Assembly (NCBI RefSeq): GCF_002019705.1
Contig: NZ_KV917377.1
Span: 432,565-496,564, forward strand
Length of the DNA stretch: 64,000 bases
Direction of reading: 5' to 3'
DNA from: Shouchella patagoniensis
GTDB lineage: Bacteria; Bacillota; Bacilli; Bacillales; Bacillaceae_D
Shown here: positions 27,606 to 37,446 of the stretch, piece after piece
Position numbering within the stretch: the stretch's first letter is position 1
Layout of the letters: the number at the start of each line of letters is the position of its first letter
Position numbers and translations under genes: made by a program
Notes under the pieces: generated by a model
What the model was told of the DNA's origin: nothing
What the model saw: only the letters and a program-made list of their open reading frames with translations
Databases searched by the model: none

Positions 27606-28898
27606 CTATGGATGCAAACGATTTAGTAAGCGTGGGAATCCAATTGTTTCACGGACATGCTCAATTCCTGAGAACCAAGCGACGGTCCGTTCAAGCCCTA
27701 AACCAAAACCAGAGTGAGGAACTGAACCATATTTACGTAGATCCAAATACCACTGATATTGTTCTAGGGGTAAACCATGCCGATCAATTTCTTGTTTGAG
27801 CAATTCATAGTCGTGAATGCGTTCTGATCCACCGATGACTTCACCATATCCTTCTGGTGCAATTAAATCTGCGCAAAGAACAACATCTTCTCGCCCTGGA
27901 GCTGGTTGCATATAAAATGGTTTAAGGGACTTAGGGTAATGTGTAATAAATACAGGCTGCTCATAATGTTCTGCTAGTGCCGTTTCGTGAGGCGAACCAA
28001 AGTCATCACCCCATTTAATATCATCAAATCCTTTTTCATGCAACATGTCCAATGCTTTGTCGTAAGTAATACGAGGAAAAGGCGCTTGAATTGATTCTAG
28101 CTTTGACAGATCACGGTCAAGTACTTTTAATTCCAGTTGACATTCTGTAAGGACTGCTTTGGCCAAATAAGAAACATATTGTTCCTGAATTTCTAAGCTT
28201 TCCTCATGTTCCATAAACGCCATTTCTGGTTCAATCATCCAAAACTCAATTAAGTGTCTACGTGTTTTTGATTTTTCAGCGCGAAATGTAGGTCCAAACG
28301 TAAACACTCTTCCTAGAGCCATCGCTCCAGCTTCTGCATACAATTGTCCACTTTGAGATAAGTAAGCATCTTCTTCAAAGTATTTCGTGTGAAATAATTC
28401 TGATGTTCCTTCGGGCGAACTACCAGTTAAAATGGGTGAATCCAATTTAGTAAACCCATTCTCATAGAAGAAATCATACGTTGATTTGATGATCTGGTTA
28501 CGAATTTTCATGACAGCATGCTGTTTCTTTGAGCGTATCCATAGATGTCTGTTATCCATTAAGAATTCAGTTCCATGCTCTTTAGGTGTTATCGGATAAT
28601 CTGTTGATTGATGTATCAGTTCGATATCCGTAACTGTTAACTCATAACCAGAAGGCGAGCGTTCATCAGCCCTAACAATGCCAGTAACATACAATGAACT
28701 TTCTTGCGTAATGCTTTTTGCCGTTTGAAAAACAGCTTCAGCTACCTCCGCTTTAACAACTACTCCTTGAATAAATCCAGTCCCATCACGAAGTTGCAAA
28801 AAAGCAATCTTCCCACTTGAACGTTTATTTGCAATCCACGCTCCAATTTTTACTTCTTTATCAATGTAATGGCCCACTTGGGCTATAGTTGTTTTCAA
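27606..28898 (-). CDS. asnS: Asparaginyl-tRNA synthetase
   Basis: Class IIb synthetase that charges tRNA-Asn. An OB-fold anticodon domain (about 1-110, with [21 protein letters not shown]) is followed by the catalytic domain with motif 2 ([22 protein letters not shown]) and motif 3 ([13 protein letters not shown]). A TTG at 28898 gives MKTTIAQ, the same opening and the same 430-residue length as B. subtilis AsnS, and it lies about nine bases after GGAGG; the ATG at 28907 is only one base from that site. It has its own promoter. No aspB gene lies upstream, unlike in B. subtilis. Confidence 0.96.
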   Translation of the reverse strand: MKTTIAQVGHYIDKEVKIGAWIANKRSSGKIAFLQLRDGTGFIQGVVVKAEVAEAVFQTAKSITQESSLYVTGIVRADERSPSGYELTVTDIELIHQSTDYPITPKEHGTEFLMDNRHLWIRSKKQHAVMKIRNQIIKSTYDFFYENGFTKLDSPILTGSSPEGTSELFHTKYFEEDAYLSQSGQLYAEAGAMALGRVFTFGPTFRAEKSKTRRHLIEFWMIEPEMAFMEHEESLEIQEQYVSYLAKAVLTECQLELKVLDRDLSKLESIQAPFPRITYDKALDMLHEKGFDDIKWGDDFGSPHETALAEHYEQPVFITHYPKSLKPFYMQPAPGREDVVLCADLIAPEGYGEVIGGSERIHDYELLKQEIDRHGLPLEQYQWYLDLRKYGSVPHSGFGLGLERTVAWFSGIEHVRETIGFPRLLNRLHP

Positions 28899-28954
28899 AA
28901 CATCCATTCCTCCTGCAATGATCAACATTTATTCGCTATATCCAATTCGTTCTC

Positions 28955-28984
28955 ATTATACACTTTGCCAATTTTACTAGTCAA
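28955..28984 (-). promoter_or_regulatory. SigA promoter of asnS
   Basis: TTGACT (28984-28979), 18 bases, TATAAT (28960-28955) on the minus strand; the -35 box directly abuts the ypmB stop codon. The leader is about 50 bases, too short for a T-box. Confidence 0.8.
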
Positions 28985-29479
28985 TTAAGGATTTATGCTT
29001 ACACTGTAACTCTTTACATATTCACCCGTTTCAAAAGACATATAGTAAAATACTCTAGCTTGTTGGGCTGAATTATATGTAAATTCATAAATCGGTCTTC
29101 CATCTTCCATTCCTAGGCGAACTGAATCAAACGACTCTACATTAAGTTCTTCACTTACTTCAGCTTTTATTTCTTCTTTTGGAACGCCACTATCGGCTGG
29201 CAAAACAAGTGTGTTTTCTCGATCTTCAGGATCATAATTTAACCACGCAATGGAAGTTTCACCATCTTCATCAGTCCCAACAGCTACCCAGTAGCCTTCA
29301 CCGCCATGATAAAATGAAAGGTCATCCACCGTTTGCAACAAATTATTGTTGAGTAAATAATCGGATGCTTCCTCAGCCCCTTCCAAGAGAGGGCTGCGTA
29401 TGGAATGATACATAAACAATCCTAGGCTTATAAAAATGAGAGCGGACACCATTGCAGCGATCGCCAGTTTCTTTTTCAT
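28985..29479 (-). CDS. ypmB: YpmB-like membrane-anchored protein
   Basis: 164 residues. A single membrane helix (about 6-27, after a KKK start) anchors an outward domain with PepSY-like/DUF5590 features, ending in ARVFYYMSFETGEYVKSYSVSINP. Matches B. subtilis YpmB in size, layout and place between ypmA and asnS. Function unknown. ATG 29479 follows GAGGGA at six bases; an upstream TTG overlaps that site. Confidence 0.85.
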   Translation of the reverse strand: MKKKLAIAAMVSALIFISLGLFMYHSIRSPLLEGAEEASDYLLNNNLLQTVDDLSFYHGGEGYWVAVGTDEDGETSIAWLNYDPEDRENTLVLPADSGVPKEEIKAEVSEELNVESFDSVRLGMEDGRPIYEFTYNSAQQARVFYYMSFETGEYVKSYSVSINP

Positions 29480-29491
29480 TCGCAATCCCTC

Positions 29492-29671
29492 TTACACTTC
29501 ATAAATGGTCATTGTAATTTTATTTGAATCTTTTTCATCAAGAGCAAAACCAAAGGTCAACCCTTTATCTTTTAACGTTCGATTTAGTTGGTCAACGACT
29601 TTGTAAAAGTCATCTGTTCGTTCAACTGTTACGGTAGATAAGACTTTCATTTTCATTTCGGCCCGTTCCAT
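29492..29671 (-). CDS. ypmA: YpmA-like small protein
   Basis: A 59-residue gene. The product opens MERAEMKMKVLSTVTVERTD and continues with a helix containing DDFYKVVDQLNRTLKDKG and a C-terminal strand ITMTIYEV. Size, fold pattern and position (12 bases before ypmB) match B. subtilis YpmA (56 residues), a conserved protein of unknown role. The exact start is uncertain: ATG 29671 has GAAGGGA close by, while ATGs at 29656 and 29650 have no good site. Confidence 0.8.
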   Translation of the reverse strand: MERAEMKMKVLSTVTVERTDDFYKVVDQLNRTLKDKGLTFGFALDEKDSNKITMTIYEV

Positions 29672-29737
29672 TTCCCTTCACAACCCTTCGCTTTAATATA
29701 CAACCCAATATCTAGACTAGCCCACAATCATTACTAA

Positions 29738-29766
29738 ACATACTCACAGAAGCCTGTGCCATACTA
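29738..29766 (+). promoter_or_regulatory. Forespore-type (sigma G/F) promoter
   Basis: ACATA (29738-29742), 17 bases, CATACTA (29760-29766). The -10 is an exact match to the sigma-G consensus; the -35 differs by one base from GCATA. It lies 30 bases upstream of the small gene at 29797. Confidence 0.55.
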
Positions 29767-29796
29767 AGTGTACGCCAGTTGAAGGGGGGCGATCAA

Positions 29797-29976
29797 ATGA
29801 ACCAAGATGGCTTAGCCGAGTGGTTTCAGCAAAATAAAGACACAGCAGCCCTGCTTTGTCGAGCGAATCAGTCCATTGAGGACGTTTGGGCTTTCCCGCT
29901 CAAACAAACCGCTTTTCCAGCGGCTTTTGACGCATCTTCTGCTAAGGTAGCAGATATGCAGGCTGAAACTGACTAA
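29797..29976 (+). CDS. Small unknown protein, possible spore gene
   Basis: 59 residues starting MNQDGLAEWFQQNKD, with a hydrophilic helical N-terminus, one cysteine (ALLCRANQ) and an Ala-rich, acidic C-terminus. No membrane segment. ATG 29797 follows GAAGGGGGGCG at a good distance. A forespore-type promoter lies upstream and a hairpin terminator follows, so although I know no family for it, it looks like a real gene expressed late in sporulation. It stands alone on the plus strand inside a long minus-strand gene cluster, between ypmA and the deaminase gene. Confidence 0.65.
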   Translation: MNQDGLAEWFQQNKDTAALLCRANQSIEDVWAFPLKQTAFPAAFDASSAKVADMQAETD

Positions 29977-30000
29977 AAAACCTTCTACCTACACCTCAGG

Positions 30001-30025
30001 ACGCTGCTATTGCAGCGTTTTCTTT
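30001..30025 (+). terminator. Terminator of the small gene at 29797
   Basis: Stem ACGCTGC / GCAGCGT with four-base loop, then TTTCTTT; it overlaps the last codons of the converging deaminase gene. Confidence 0.75.
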
Positions 30026-31320
30026 AGATTATTGAATTGTAAAGTTGCTTCTGCCAAAACTTTTTCCTTATCAATTGTCGTTAATTGTTTGTTTTCCATT
30101 AAAGCTTTACCTTGTACATACACATCCGTTACATCTGAGCCTTTTGCAGCAAAGACCAAATGAGATAGAACGTGATCAGTTGGATGAAGATGTGCTTGAT
30201 TTGGCGATAATAAGATGAAATCTGCCTCTTGACCGGTTTCGATTGTACCTAGTCCTTCATATCGCAATGCTTTTGCTCCAAAAACTGTAGCCATTTGTAA
30301 ACCTTCATAGGTTTCAATCATATCAGCCTGTTCATTAATTCCTCGTTGAAGTAAAACAGCGAAACGCATTTCTTCAAACATATCAAGTGCATTATTAGAT
30401 GCAGCTGAATCCGTTCCAAGCCCTACCTTCACTCCGTGTTTTAACATGCTTGCTACTTGTGCAACTCCCGAACCAAGTTTTAAATTGCTTTTTGGGTTAT
30501 GGGAAATAGCGGCACCATGTTTTTGAAGCAATTCCATATGTTGCTCATACATATGAACGCCGTGAGCAAAAAGCCAATCTGTTCCTTCAAGCAGTTGCCG
30601 TTCTTCCAGCAACTCAAGTGGATGCATACCATGTTCATCCATATAATCATGAATTTCTTTTCTTGTTTCCGCCAAATGCATATGGACAGGAAGAGACTCG
30701 TCTCTCGCCGCTTGGACAATACGTTCAATATAATCAGGCGGGCAAGTATAAGGGGCATGAGGAGCCAACATCGTTCGAATTCTGCCATCCGCTCCCCGAT
30801 TCCACTGCTTCGCAAATGAAAGGGATTCTGCTAATTTCTCATCCTGCTCTTCTTTTGAGCATAAACCAATAACAGATCTCATTAACGATGCTCTCATCCC
30901 CACCGTTTCGATTGTTTCCGCAAACTCATGCATATGCAAGTGATACATATCAACAAAAGTGGTTGTTCCAGATTCAAGCATTTCAACAAGGCTTAGATTC
31001 CTTGCTGCTTGAACTGATTTTTTATCCAGCTTTCGCTCATATGGCCAAATCGCTTGCTCTAACCAATCATTTAATGGGAGGTCATCATTTATTCCCCGCA
31101 GCAACGACATAGCTGGGTGCCCATGGGTATTAATGAGCCCCGGCATTAACCATTTTCCATTCCCGTCGATTACTTTACTTTTTTCCCTTTGCTCTTTTGT
31201 AGGTTCCCCATCTGAAACGATAGCAAACCGACCATCCTTAATTAAAACATATCCGTATGCAATAACATGCTTATCTAGATTCATCGTAATGATTTTTACA
31301 TTTTTTATGATCGTATCCAC
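30007..31320 (-). CDS. mtaD: 5'-methylthioadenosine/S-adenosylhomocysteine deaminase
   Basis: Amidohydrolase-superfamily enzyme, 437 residues. Metal ligands are seen in LINTHGHPAMSLLRG near 65, MHLAETRKE near 213, FAHGVHM near 250 and the catalytic Asp in GLGTDSAASNN near 300. LLRGINDDLPLNDWL and IWPYE are typical of the MtaD/TrzN group acting on methylthioadenosine and adenosylhomocysteine; substrate remains inferred. The GTG start at 31320 lies directly after the dinG stop and behind GGGAGGAA, so it follows dinG in the operon. It is not at this place in B. subtilis. Confidence 0.82.
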   Translation of the reverse strand: MDTIIKNVKIITMNLDKHVIAYGYVLIKDGRFAIVSDGEPTKEQREKSKVIDGNGKWLMPGLINTHGHPAMSLLRGINDDLPLNDWLEQAIWPYERKLDKKSVQAARNLSLVEMLESGTTTFVDMYHLHMHEFAETIETVGMRASLMRSVIGLCSKEEQDEKLAESLSFAKQWNRGADGRIRTMLAPHAPYTCPPDYIERIVQAARDESLPVHMHLAETRKEIHDYMDEHGMHPLELLEERQLLEGTDWLFAHGVHMYEQHMELLQKHGAAISHNPKSNLKLGSGVAQVASMLKHGVKVGLGTDSAASNNALDMFEEMRFAVLLQRGINEQADMIETYEGLQMATVFGAKALRYEGLGTIETGQEADFILLSPNQAHLHPTDHVLSHLVFAAKGSDVTDVYVQGKALMENKQLTTIDKEKVLAEATLQFNNLKKTLQ

Positions 31321-34143
31321 TTAATCTTCCTCCCTAAAATGCAGGTGTTGCTCCAACAACGTTTCAAGCTTTCCCTCATATACAGGAACCGGCGGCAACG
31401 AATCAATAAACGTCTTTCCGTATCTTGTTGTTTTAATTCGACGATCAAAAATAAAAACTGCTCCATAGTCTTGTTTTGTTCGAATCAGTCTCCCAAAGCC
31501 TTGCTTAAAGCGAATAACGGCTTGAGGTAAGGATAAATCTGTAAAAGGGTTTTTACCTGTTTGTTTTGCTTGCTCGATTTGTGCTCGGTTAAGCGGCTGA
31601 TTAGGAGGAGCGAAAGGCAAACGTACAATCATTAAATATTCAAGCTCACTACCTGGCAAGTCAATCCCTTCCCAAAAACTGCTAGTTCCAAACAAAATCG
31701 CCGCTTGTTCTGCTTGTTTAAACATTTTTAATAACCTTGTTCGAGAACCACTTGTTACACCTTGTCCAATTAAATTTAATGAACTCGATTCATCCAAATC
31801 TTTAACATAATAATAAACTTTTTTCAACATATCATAAGATGTAAACAGGACCAATGCTTTTTTCTGAGTCAATTCTGCAATGCGCCAAATCTTAATCGCA
31901 ATGTCTTGAACAAAAAGTTCATCATTCCCACCACGTATATTAGGGACGTCTGACGGAATAAATAATTTCATTTGTTTTTCATATAAAAACGGCGACTCGA
32001 CTTGACTCGTGCGTACACCAAAATCGTGCAACCCTAGTCTGTCTATTTGATAAGAAAATGATTGATTAACGGTTAACGTAGCAGAGGTCATTACGACACT
32101 TTTTTTCTGTGCGAAAAAACGATCAGCAAGCTGATTTGCTACTTCAATTGGCTTCGCATATAAATAAGTGGCATTTTTTGCCCCTTTTGGTTCAGCTTCT
32201 ATCCAGTAAACAAATTGATCATCATATTCAAGTAACAATTCATAAACAGATTGAACTTGCTCTTCAAACATAGCAATAGCTACTTGAATATCAGCGAGTG
32301 TAGCACGAGTCGCATAAGTTAACTCTTTTTCTTCTGAAGTGAGGGTATATGCTTGAGTCACTTCCAATAAGGTTTTTTCTCCATGAAGTTGGATTCGCAT
32401 TGCGCATTCCAAAATCGCTTGCCAGAGAGAACCTTGTTCAGAGAAGCTTTTAAACACATAGCTTATGCGACCGACATCTGTTGCATTATTCCCTTCACCT
32501 AAAGCAAAAACGTGTATCATTCGGAACAATTCATCTACATCTTCTTTTAAAAGAATTAACGCTTCCTCAGCACCTTTCAAGTTGAGCGTTAATCCTTGCG
32601 CTTTTGCCACCTTCAATAACTTTTGAATAGCACTATGCTCTTGACCTTCACCTAATCTGGAAATAGAAAAACCAAACGATAAATAACTTGTAGAAACACC
32701 AAAATGGTTACTTGCTGCTTCTTCTAAATGGTGTGCTTCATCAATAACAGCATGAGAATAAGTTGGTAAGAGCGCATTCGATTGGACAACGTCCGTTAAG
32801 AGTAACGCATGGTTTGTAATAATTAAATCAGCTGATTGAGCATTTCGTCTTGAGCGATGATAAAAGCAACGTGAGAACCAAGGATTATACTTTCCTAAGT
32901 CTGACACACCATCACTCTGCACGGTTAACCAAAATGTTTTTCCACCACTTGATAAATTTAATTCTTCCACATCACCGTAATCCGTTTCTAACAACCAAAT
33001 TAATATCTGAGCCTTAGTTAAACGCACATCATATGAATCATCATCTATTTGTTGCATCACTTGTTCAAATTTACGTAAATCTAAATAATTTCCCCGTCCT
33101 TTTAAGACGGCAGTTTTTATTGAAAAAGGAAGCACAGAACTCAAAAGTTGCAAATCCCTTTGCAATAATTGTTCTTGCAATGGAATTGTATATGTTGATA
33201 TAACAACAGGTTTTTTTATTGTTTTTGCGTAATATGCACTCGGCACTAAGTACGCCATACTTTTCCCAGTACCGGTACCAGCCTCAATTAAAGCATGTGC
33301 GTGATCATTAAACGCATCATGTACTTCAGTCATCATTTGTCGTTGTCCAGGACGTTCTTCAAATGAGACAAAAGCTTTAGCAAACGTACCGATTTCTCCA
33401 AAGATCTCATTATTTGATTCCGTGAACGTTTTGAATTCAACTTCTTCTGGTTTTCGATCATCTTTTTGAATGACTTTTTTTATCGCCAATTGCCTAAAAA
33501 CTTCCACCCCGTCATCTTCCGCATGTGATGTTGTTATTTTTTTATGGATTAGAGGTTGAAATAGAGCCAACCAATCACTTTTTAAGCCTTTGGTTATTTG
33601 AGAAAGTGTTTGTAAAGTAATAAGTGGTAAATGATGTAGTTTATGTAAAAGAAAAAGAAACAATTCAGCTGTCATTTCAGCATCACTATCTGCTTGATGT
33701 GGTCGTTCATGTTCCATATCTAGACTACTTGTTAGCTCCGATAATTTATAACTTTCCTGCTTCGGCAATAATACTCGACTCATCTCAACAGTATCGAATT
33801 GGACAGTTGACGGAAATTGAAGTCCTTCCATTTCCAATTGCGCCTTTAAAAACCCTTTATCAAACGGTACATTATGAGCAACAAAACCACTACCGTCCAT
33901 AAACTTCAGTAAATCTTCAGCAACATCTATAAATGCAGGCGCTCCACTTACATCTTCATCCGTTATACCTGTTAGCTCTGTAATAAATGGGGGAATGTCG
34001 CAAAACGGATCAACAAATGTTGAAAATCGATCCGTCACTTTGCCACCTTCCACCTTAACAGCGCCTATTTGAATAATGCGTGCGCCTTGCCTTGGAGCAT
34101 TCCCTGTCGTTTCCAAATCAAGCACAACAAATGTCTGGGACAT
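31321..34143 (-). CDS. dinG: DinG-type exonuclease-helicase
   Basis: 940 residues, the Firmicute form in which a DnaQ-like 3'-5' exonuclease is fused to a superfamily 2 helicase. The exonuclease (1-165) has Asp9 and Glu11 (VLDLETTG), HNVPFDKGF near 91 and HQADSDAEM near 150. The helicase has Walker A AGTGTGKS near 288, DEAH near 464, and late motifs TSATLTVNQ and GTSSFWEGIDLPG, then GRLIRTKQDYG. I do not see the four cysteines of the E. coli DinG iron-sulfur cluster. Related Staphylococcus protein acts mainly as a nuclease. The gene follows panD and a TPR gene as part of a long minus-strand cluster. Confidence 0.94.
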   Translation of the reverse strand: MSQTFVVLDLETTGNAPRQGARIIQIGAVKVEGGKVTDRFSTFVDPFCDIPPFITELTGITDEDVSGAPAFIDVAEDLLKFMDGSGFVAHNVPFDKGFLKAQLEMEGLQFPSTVQFDTVEMSRVLLPKQESYKLSELTSSLDMEHERPHQADSDAEMTAELFLFLLHKLHHLPLITLQTLSQITKGLKSDWLALFQPLIHKKITTSHAEDDGVEVFRQLAIKKVIQKDDRKPEEVEFKTFTESNNEIFGEIGTFAKAFVSFEERPGQRQMMTEVHDAFNDHAHALIEAGTGTGKSMAYLVPSAYYAKTIKKPVVISTYTIPLQEQLLQRDLQLLSSVLPFSIKTAVLKGRGNYLDLRKFEQVMQQIDDDSYDVRLTKAQILIWLLETDYGDVEELNLSSGGKTFWLTVQSDGVSDLGKYNPWFSRCFYHRSRRNAQSADLIITNHALLLTDVVQSNALLPTYSHAVIDEAHHLEEAASNHFGVSTSYLSFGFSISRLGEGQEHSAIQKLLKVAKAQGLTLNLKGAEEALILLKEDVDELFRMIHVFALGEGNNATDVGRISYVFKSFSEQGSLWQAILECAMRIQLHGEKTLLEVTQAYTLTSEEKELTYATRATLADIQVAIAMFEEQVQSVYELLLEYDDQFVYWIEAEPKGAKNATYLYAKPIEVANQLADRFFAQKKSVVMTSATLTVNQSFSYQIDRLGLHDFGVRTSQVESPFLYEKQMKLFIPSDVPNIRGGNDELFVQDIAIKIWRIAELTQKKALVLFTSYDMLKKVYYYVKDLDESSSLNLIGQGVTSGSRTRLLKMFKQAEQAAILFGTSSFWEGIDLPGSELEYLMIVRLPFAPPNQPLNRAQIEQAKQTGKNPFTDLSLPQAVIRFKQGFGRLIRTKQDYGAVFIFDRRIKTTRYGKTFIDSLPPVPVYEGKLETLLEQHLHFREED

Positions 34144-34152
34144 TTTTCCACC

Positions 34153-35112
34153 TCAATTCACGGGATCTGTCCCGTTTCCATCCAGTTCTGCTGCTGACTT
34201 AATCAGCAGCCACGATTGTTTTGCACTTACGTCTGTTTGACCTAAATCATCAAGCAGATCAATCGCGCGTGCATCCCCTGCTAATGCTTTATTCCATGCA
34301 AATCCATGTAACAAATCTCCGGTTTTTCCATGAATCAGCATTAATTGTTCATAACAATAACAAGCAAGCTCATGTTCACCAAACCATTCCGTCAGCTTTG
34401 CAAGCGACAGCAATTGTTCTGTATCTTCACTTGTTTCCGCGTACTCCATCCAAGCTCCTCTTGCTTCATCTTTTTCATTATTTTTATATAGTGCTAAACC
34501 AAAAATAACCAATGAATCCACATCATTACATGAAACAGCGTATTGTCGTAAACAGACAGCTGCATACTCATAACTCTCAATCCAGTAATAACAGATGCCT
34601 AAATTATACACGACATCCGGATTATCTGCTAAGCAATTCGCCTTTTCCATGTAGAGAATTGCTTTTTCTACTTGTTGGTTAACCATTTCAATTAAACCTA
34701 ACCCTAAATACGCAAAATGATGAATGAAAGGATCATTTGACGCTTGGAGGGTATAAAAAAAACAAGCCTTACTCTCGTCGAGCTCCTCTACATAAAGCGA
34801 AGCAAACCCTATATACAATTGACGAATCGTATCTAATTCGCCTACCGCTAGTTCGTTTTTTAAATAGTGCAGTGCTTCATGAAAGTTCTGTTCATTAAAT
34901 AAGCGTGTACCCTCTGTTTGATAATGATATAAAGGTCCTAAATGACTGACACGTTGTTTCAGAATCTGCAATGCCTCATCCATTGATCCCCACGTATCTA
35001 ATAATTGCTGTGCCATCTGTTCGAGTGTATTAATATGAAGATCGCTTTGGTTAACCGGTGATTTCCATACCGATTGATAAAGCGAATTCCATTTTCCAAT
35101 CCATTCATCCAA
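34153..35112 (-). CDS. TPR-like repeat protein, unknown
   Basis: 319 residues, cytoplasmic, built of helical pairs with TPR-like spacing: FNEQNFHEALHYLKNELAVG near 90, FAYLGLGLIEMVNQQVEKAILYMEKA near 150, VVYNLGICYYWIESYEYAAVCLRQY near 190. The start ATG follows GGGGAGGGA. There is no enzyme motif. It lies between panD and dinG, nine bases before dinG; B. subtilis has no such gene here. A role as a protein-binding scaffold is a guess from the repeat type. Confidence 0.75.
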   Translation of the reverse strand: MDEWIGKWNSLYQSVWKSPVNQSDLHINTLEQMAQQLLDTWGSMDEALQILKQRVSHLGPLYHYQTEGTRLFNEQNFHEALHYLKNELAVGELDTIRQLYIGFASLYVEELDESKACFFYTLQASNDPFIHHFAYLGLGLIEMVNQQVEKAILYMEKANCLADNPDVVYNLGICYYWIESYEYAAVCLRQYAVSCNDVDSLVIFGLALYKNNEKDEARGAWMEYAETSEDTEQLLSLAKLTEWFGEHELACYCYEQLMLIHGKTGDLLHGFAWNKALAGDARAIDLLDDLGQTDVSAKQSWLLIKSAAELDGNGTDPVN

Positions 35113-35175
35113 AAGAAATCCCTCCCCAGGTTCGTATACACTCAGTGTGTATCACCTAGAAAGGGAATATGCGAA

Positions 35176-35559
35176 TTAACGAACGGTAGAAGCTGGCTCA
35201 GTTCCTAGCATTTCAACAATGTGGTTGGATTCATCCAAAATCGCCACTTTTGGTTGATGAACAAGTGCTTCTGCCGTTTCCATCATTGCATACGTTAGAA
35301 TAATTACAACATCTCCCGTTTGCACTTTTCGAGCGGCAGCTCCATTTAAACAAATGTCTCCCTGTCCTCTTGGCCCCTTTATAACATACGTCTCAAATCG
35401 TTCACCATTATTATTATTGACAATTTGAACCTTTTCATTTTCGAGTAAATCAACAGCATCCATTAAATCTTCATCAATTGTAATGCTGCCTACATAGTTT
35501 AAATTCGACTCTGTTACCCGAGCCCGGTGCAATTTAGCTTTCATCATCGTACGAAACAT
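35176..35559 (-). CDS. panD: Aspartate 1-decarboxylase
   Basis: Makes beta-alanine for pantothenate. The 127-residue proenzyme self-cleaves between Gly24 and Ser25 (YVGSITID) to form the pyruvoyl cofactor. Lys9 ([12 protein letters not shown]), Tyr58-region [22 protein letters not shown] and [10 protein letters not shown] are conserved. Start ATG overlaps the panC stop by one base: panB-panC-panD operon. Confidence 0.97.
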   Translation of the reverse strand: MFRTMMKAKLHRARVTESNLNYVGSITIDEDLMDAVDLLENEKVQIVNNNNGERFETYVIKGPRGQGDICLNGAAARKVQTGDVVIILTYAMMETAEALVHQPKVAILDESNHIVEMLGTEPASTVR

Positions 35560-36419
35560 TATGCTTCACCTCTGTTGCGATTAGTAAATTCAATTAAGAT
35601 ATGATCAATTAATCGAGCCTTTGAAAATTGATAAGCAACCGCTAATATGACTGTGCCTTCAACATAATCAACGGACTTTAATGAAGGGTACTCGTAAGCC
35701 TCTACATAATCAATCGACCCTATTGGTAAGATAGAGAGTTCATTTTCGACCATACTCACAAGTTTCTTCAACTGACGTTCCCCTGATTGAGCAGCGCTTT
35801 GCAGCGCGTTATAAAGCGTAGGTGCCATTGCTCTTTCCTGTGGGGTTAAATAAACATTACGTGAACTTTTTGCCAAACCATCTTCTTCTCTGACGGTCGG
35901 ACAACCGATAATTGAAACAGGCAAGAAAAATTCTTTCGTTAATTGCTTTATAATCGCCAACTGTTGAGCGTCTTTTTGGCCAAAAAAAGCTTTATGTGGA
36001 CCAACTAGTGACAAGAGCTTAAGTACAACAGTAGCAACACCGTCAAAATGACCTGGTCGCCTTGCACCGCATAAAACATCTGCTCCTTGTCTCACATGAA
36101 CCAATTGTGTAGGACCATCAGGATACATCACTTCTTCAGCAGGACAAAATAATACATCACAATTAGCTTCTGCTGCCAATTTACTGTCAACCTCTAATTG
36201 TCTAGGATAAGATTCAAAATCCTCCCCTGGGCCAAACTGAGTTGGATTAACAAAGATACTGACAACGAGAATATCACATGTTTTTTTTGCTTGTTCCATT
36301 AATGAAAGATGACCTTGATGAAGTGCTCCCATTGTTGGGACCAAACCAATTGTCTTATTCTTTAACCTGGCTTCATGAAGAGCTTCATCTAACTGCTTTA
36401 CATCTTTAGCAACTATCAC
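35559..36419 (-). CDS. panC: Pantothenate synthetase
   Basis: Joins pantoate and beta-alanine with ATP. The 286-residue product shows the adenylating motifs [13 protein letters not shown] (HIGH-type, His34/His37), [28 protein letters not shown] and the KMSKS-like AKSSRNVYL. Overlaps panB by four bases and panD by one, the usual Bacillus operon. Confidence 0.97.
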   Translation of the reverse strand: MIVAKDVKQLDEALHEARLKNKTIGLVPTMGALHQGHLSLMEQAKKTCDILVVSIFVNPTQFGPGEDFESYPRQLEVDSKLAAEANCDVLFCPAEEVMYPDGPTQLVHVRQGADVLCGARRPGHFDGVATVVLKLLSLVGPHKAFFGQKDAQQLAIIKQLTKEFFLPVSIIGCPTVREEDGLAKSSRNVYLTPQERAMAPTLYNALQSAAQSGERQLKKLVSMVENELSILPIGSIDYVEAYEYPSLKSVDYVEGTVILAVAYQFSKARLIDHILIEFTNRNRGEA

Positions 36420-37255
36420 GATTTATTTCCTCCGTAAAGATCAAGCCAGTTGGTATCTTTCATTGTATACGTGTGCTCTTTAGCAGGAAAATCACGTCGC
36501 TTTACTTCCTGTACATATGAAGAAAGACCTTCTTGAATAATGTGGGAAATGCTCGTATATTGCTTCACGAATTTCGGGACTCGTTCTGACTCATAACCAA
36601 TCACGTCATGATAAACAAGAACCTGGCCATCCGTTTTATTTCCAGCACCTATGCCAATTATCGGGATCGTTACTTCACTAGTCAATAACGCACCTACTTG
36701 ATGAGGGATGCACTCTGCGACAATTGCAAAGGCTCCTGCTTGTTCAAGTGCTTTTGCGTCTCTCACAAGGCGCTCTCCATCTTCCTGTGCTTTTCCTTGG
36801 ACTTGATAACCACCAAGAACGCCAACAGACTGAGGGGTCAAACCTATATGGCCAACCACTGGTACACCCGCAGCAACCAATTGTCTTACAGTATCTACGA
36901 TCTCTTTACCACCTTCTACTTTTACAGCATCCGCCCCTGCTTCTTGCATAATGCGACGCACATGGTGTGCCGTTTCTGTAAAAGGTCCGTGATAAGAGAA
37001 AAATGGCAAATCCGTTACAACAAATGTGTCTCTCGCTCCACGTTTAACAGCCTTTGTGTGTAAAATCATATCGTCGACAGTGACAGGAACCGTTGAATCA
37101 TAGCCTAATACAACCATTCCTAATGAATCACCTACTAAGATCATATCAACACCAGAGCGCTCTGCTAATTTAGCTGAAGGGGCATCATAAGCAGTAACCA
37201 TTGCAATTGCTTCACCTGTAGCTTTCATACTTTTTAACTGTTTTGTTGTTTTCAT
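36416..37255 (-). CDS. panB: Ketopantoate hydroxymethyltransferase
   Basis: First committed step of pantothenate synthesis: hydroxymethyl transfer from methylene-tetrahydrofolate to 2-oxoisovalerate. A 279-residue TIM barrel with [31 protein letters not shown] (metal-binding Asp), DLPFFSYHG and VKVEGG; all standard. I choose ATG 37255, six bases from AGGAGG; ATG 37261 abuts it. A hairpin ends right at that ribosome binding site (see leader). Confidence 0.96.
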   Translation of the reverse strand: MKTTKQLKSMKATGEAIAMVTAYDAPSAKLAERSGVDMILVGDSLGMVVLGYDSTVPVTVDDMILHTKAVKRGARDTFVVTDLPFFSYHGPFTETAHHVRRIMQEAGADAVKVEGGKEIVDTVRQLVAAGVPVVGHIGLTPQSVGVLGGYQVQGKAQEDGERLVRDAKALEQAGAFAIVAECIPHQVGALLTSEVTIPIIGIGAGNKTDGQVLVYHDVIGYESERVPKFVKQYTSISHIIQEGLSSYVQEVKRRDFPAKEHTYTMKDTNWLDLYGGNKS

Positions 37256-37261
37256 GTTCAT

Positions 37262-37430
37262 CCTCCTGTTTCATGTGTCCAATTTGTGGAACTGCATGAA
37301 ACGGCGAAAGCCCCTTGCACTTTCGCAAGGAGCTAGGTCGCACATAAACATTCGTCCCGGTTCTATTCTAGAATCCAGGCAATGCCGAATGCGTAATCCC
37401 ACTAATTTTTGGGTGCCGTTCTAGCAGATA
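37262..37430 (-). promoter_or_regulatory. Structured leader of panBCD, possible pan-motif RNA
   Basis: About 170 bases between the predicted pan promoter and panB. Two hairpins are clear: GTTTCATG / CATGAAAC (37295-37302 with 37268-37275) whose base touches the AGGAGG of panB, and CCTTGC / GCAAGG (37325-37330 with 37313-37318). The upstream half contains two related blocks around CTAGAA. The pan RNA motif (Weinberg and co-workers) is known from leaders of pantothenate operons in Firmicutes; I cannot confirm its exact consensus by eye. Confidence 0.5.
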
Positions 37431-37446
37431 CAGCCCTTGCGCCATT

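Noticed and set aside
28899-28984. T-box riboswitch before asnS
   Set aside because: The leader is only about 50 bases and has no specifier stem or T-box sequence.
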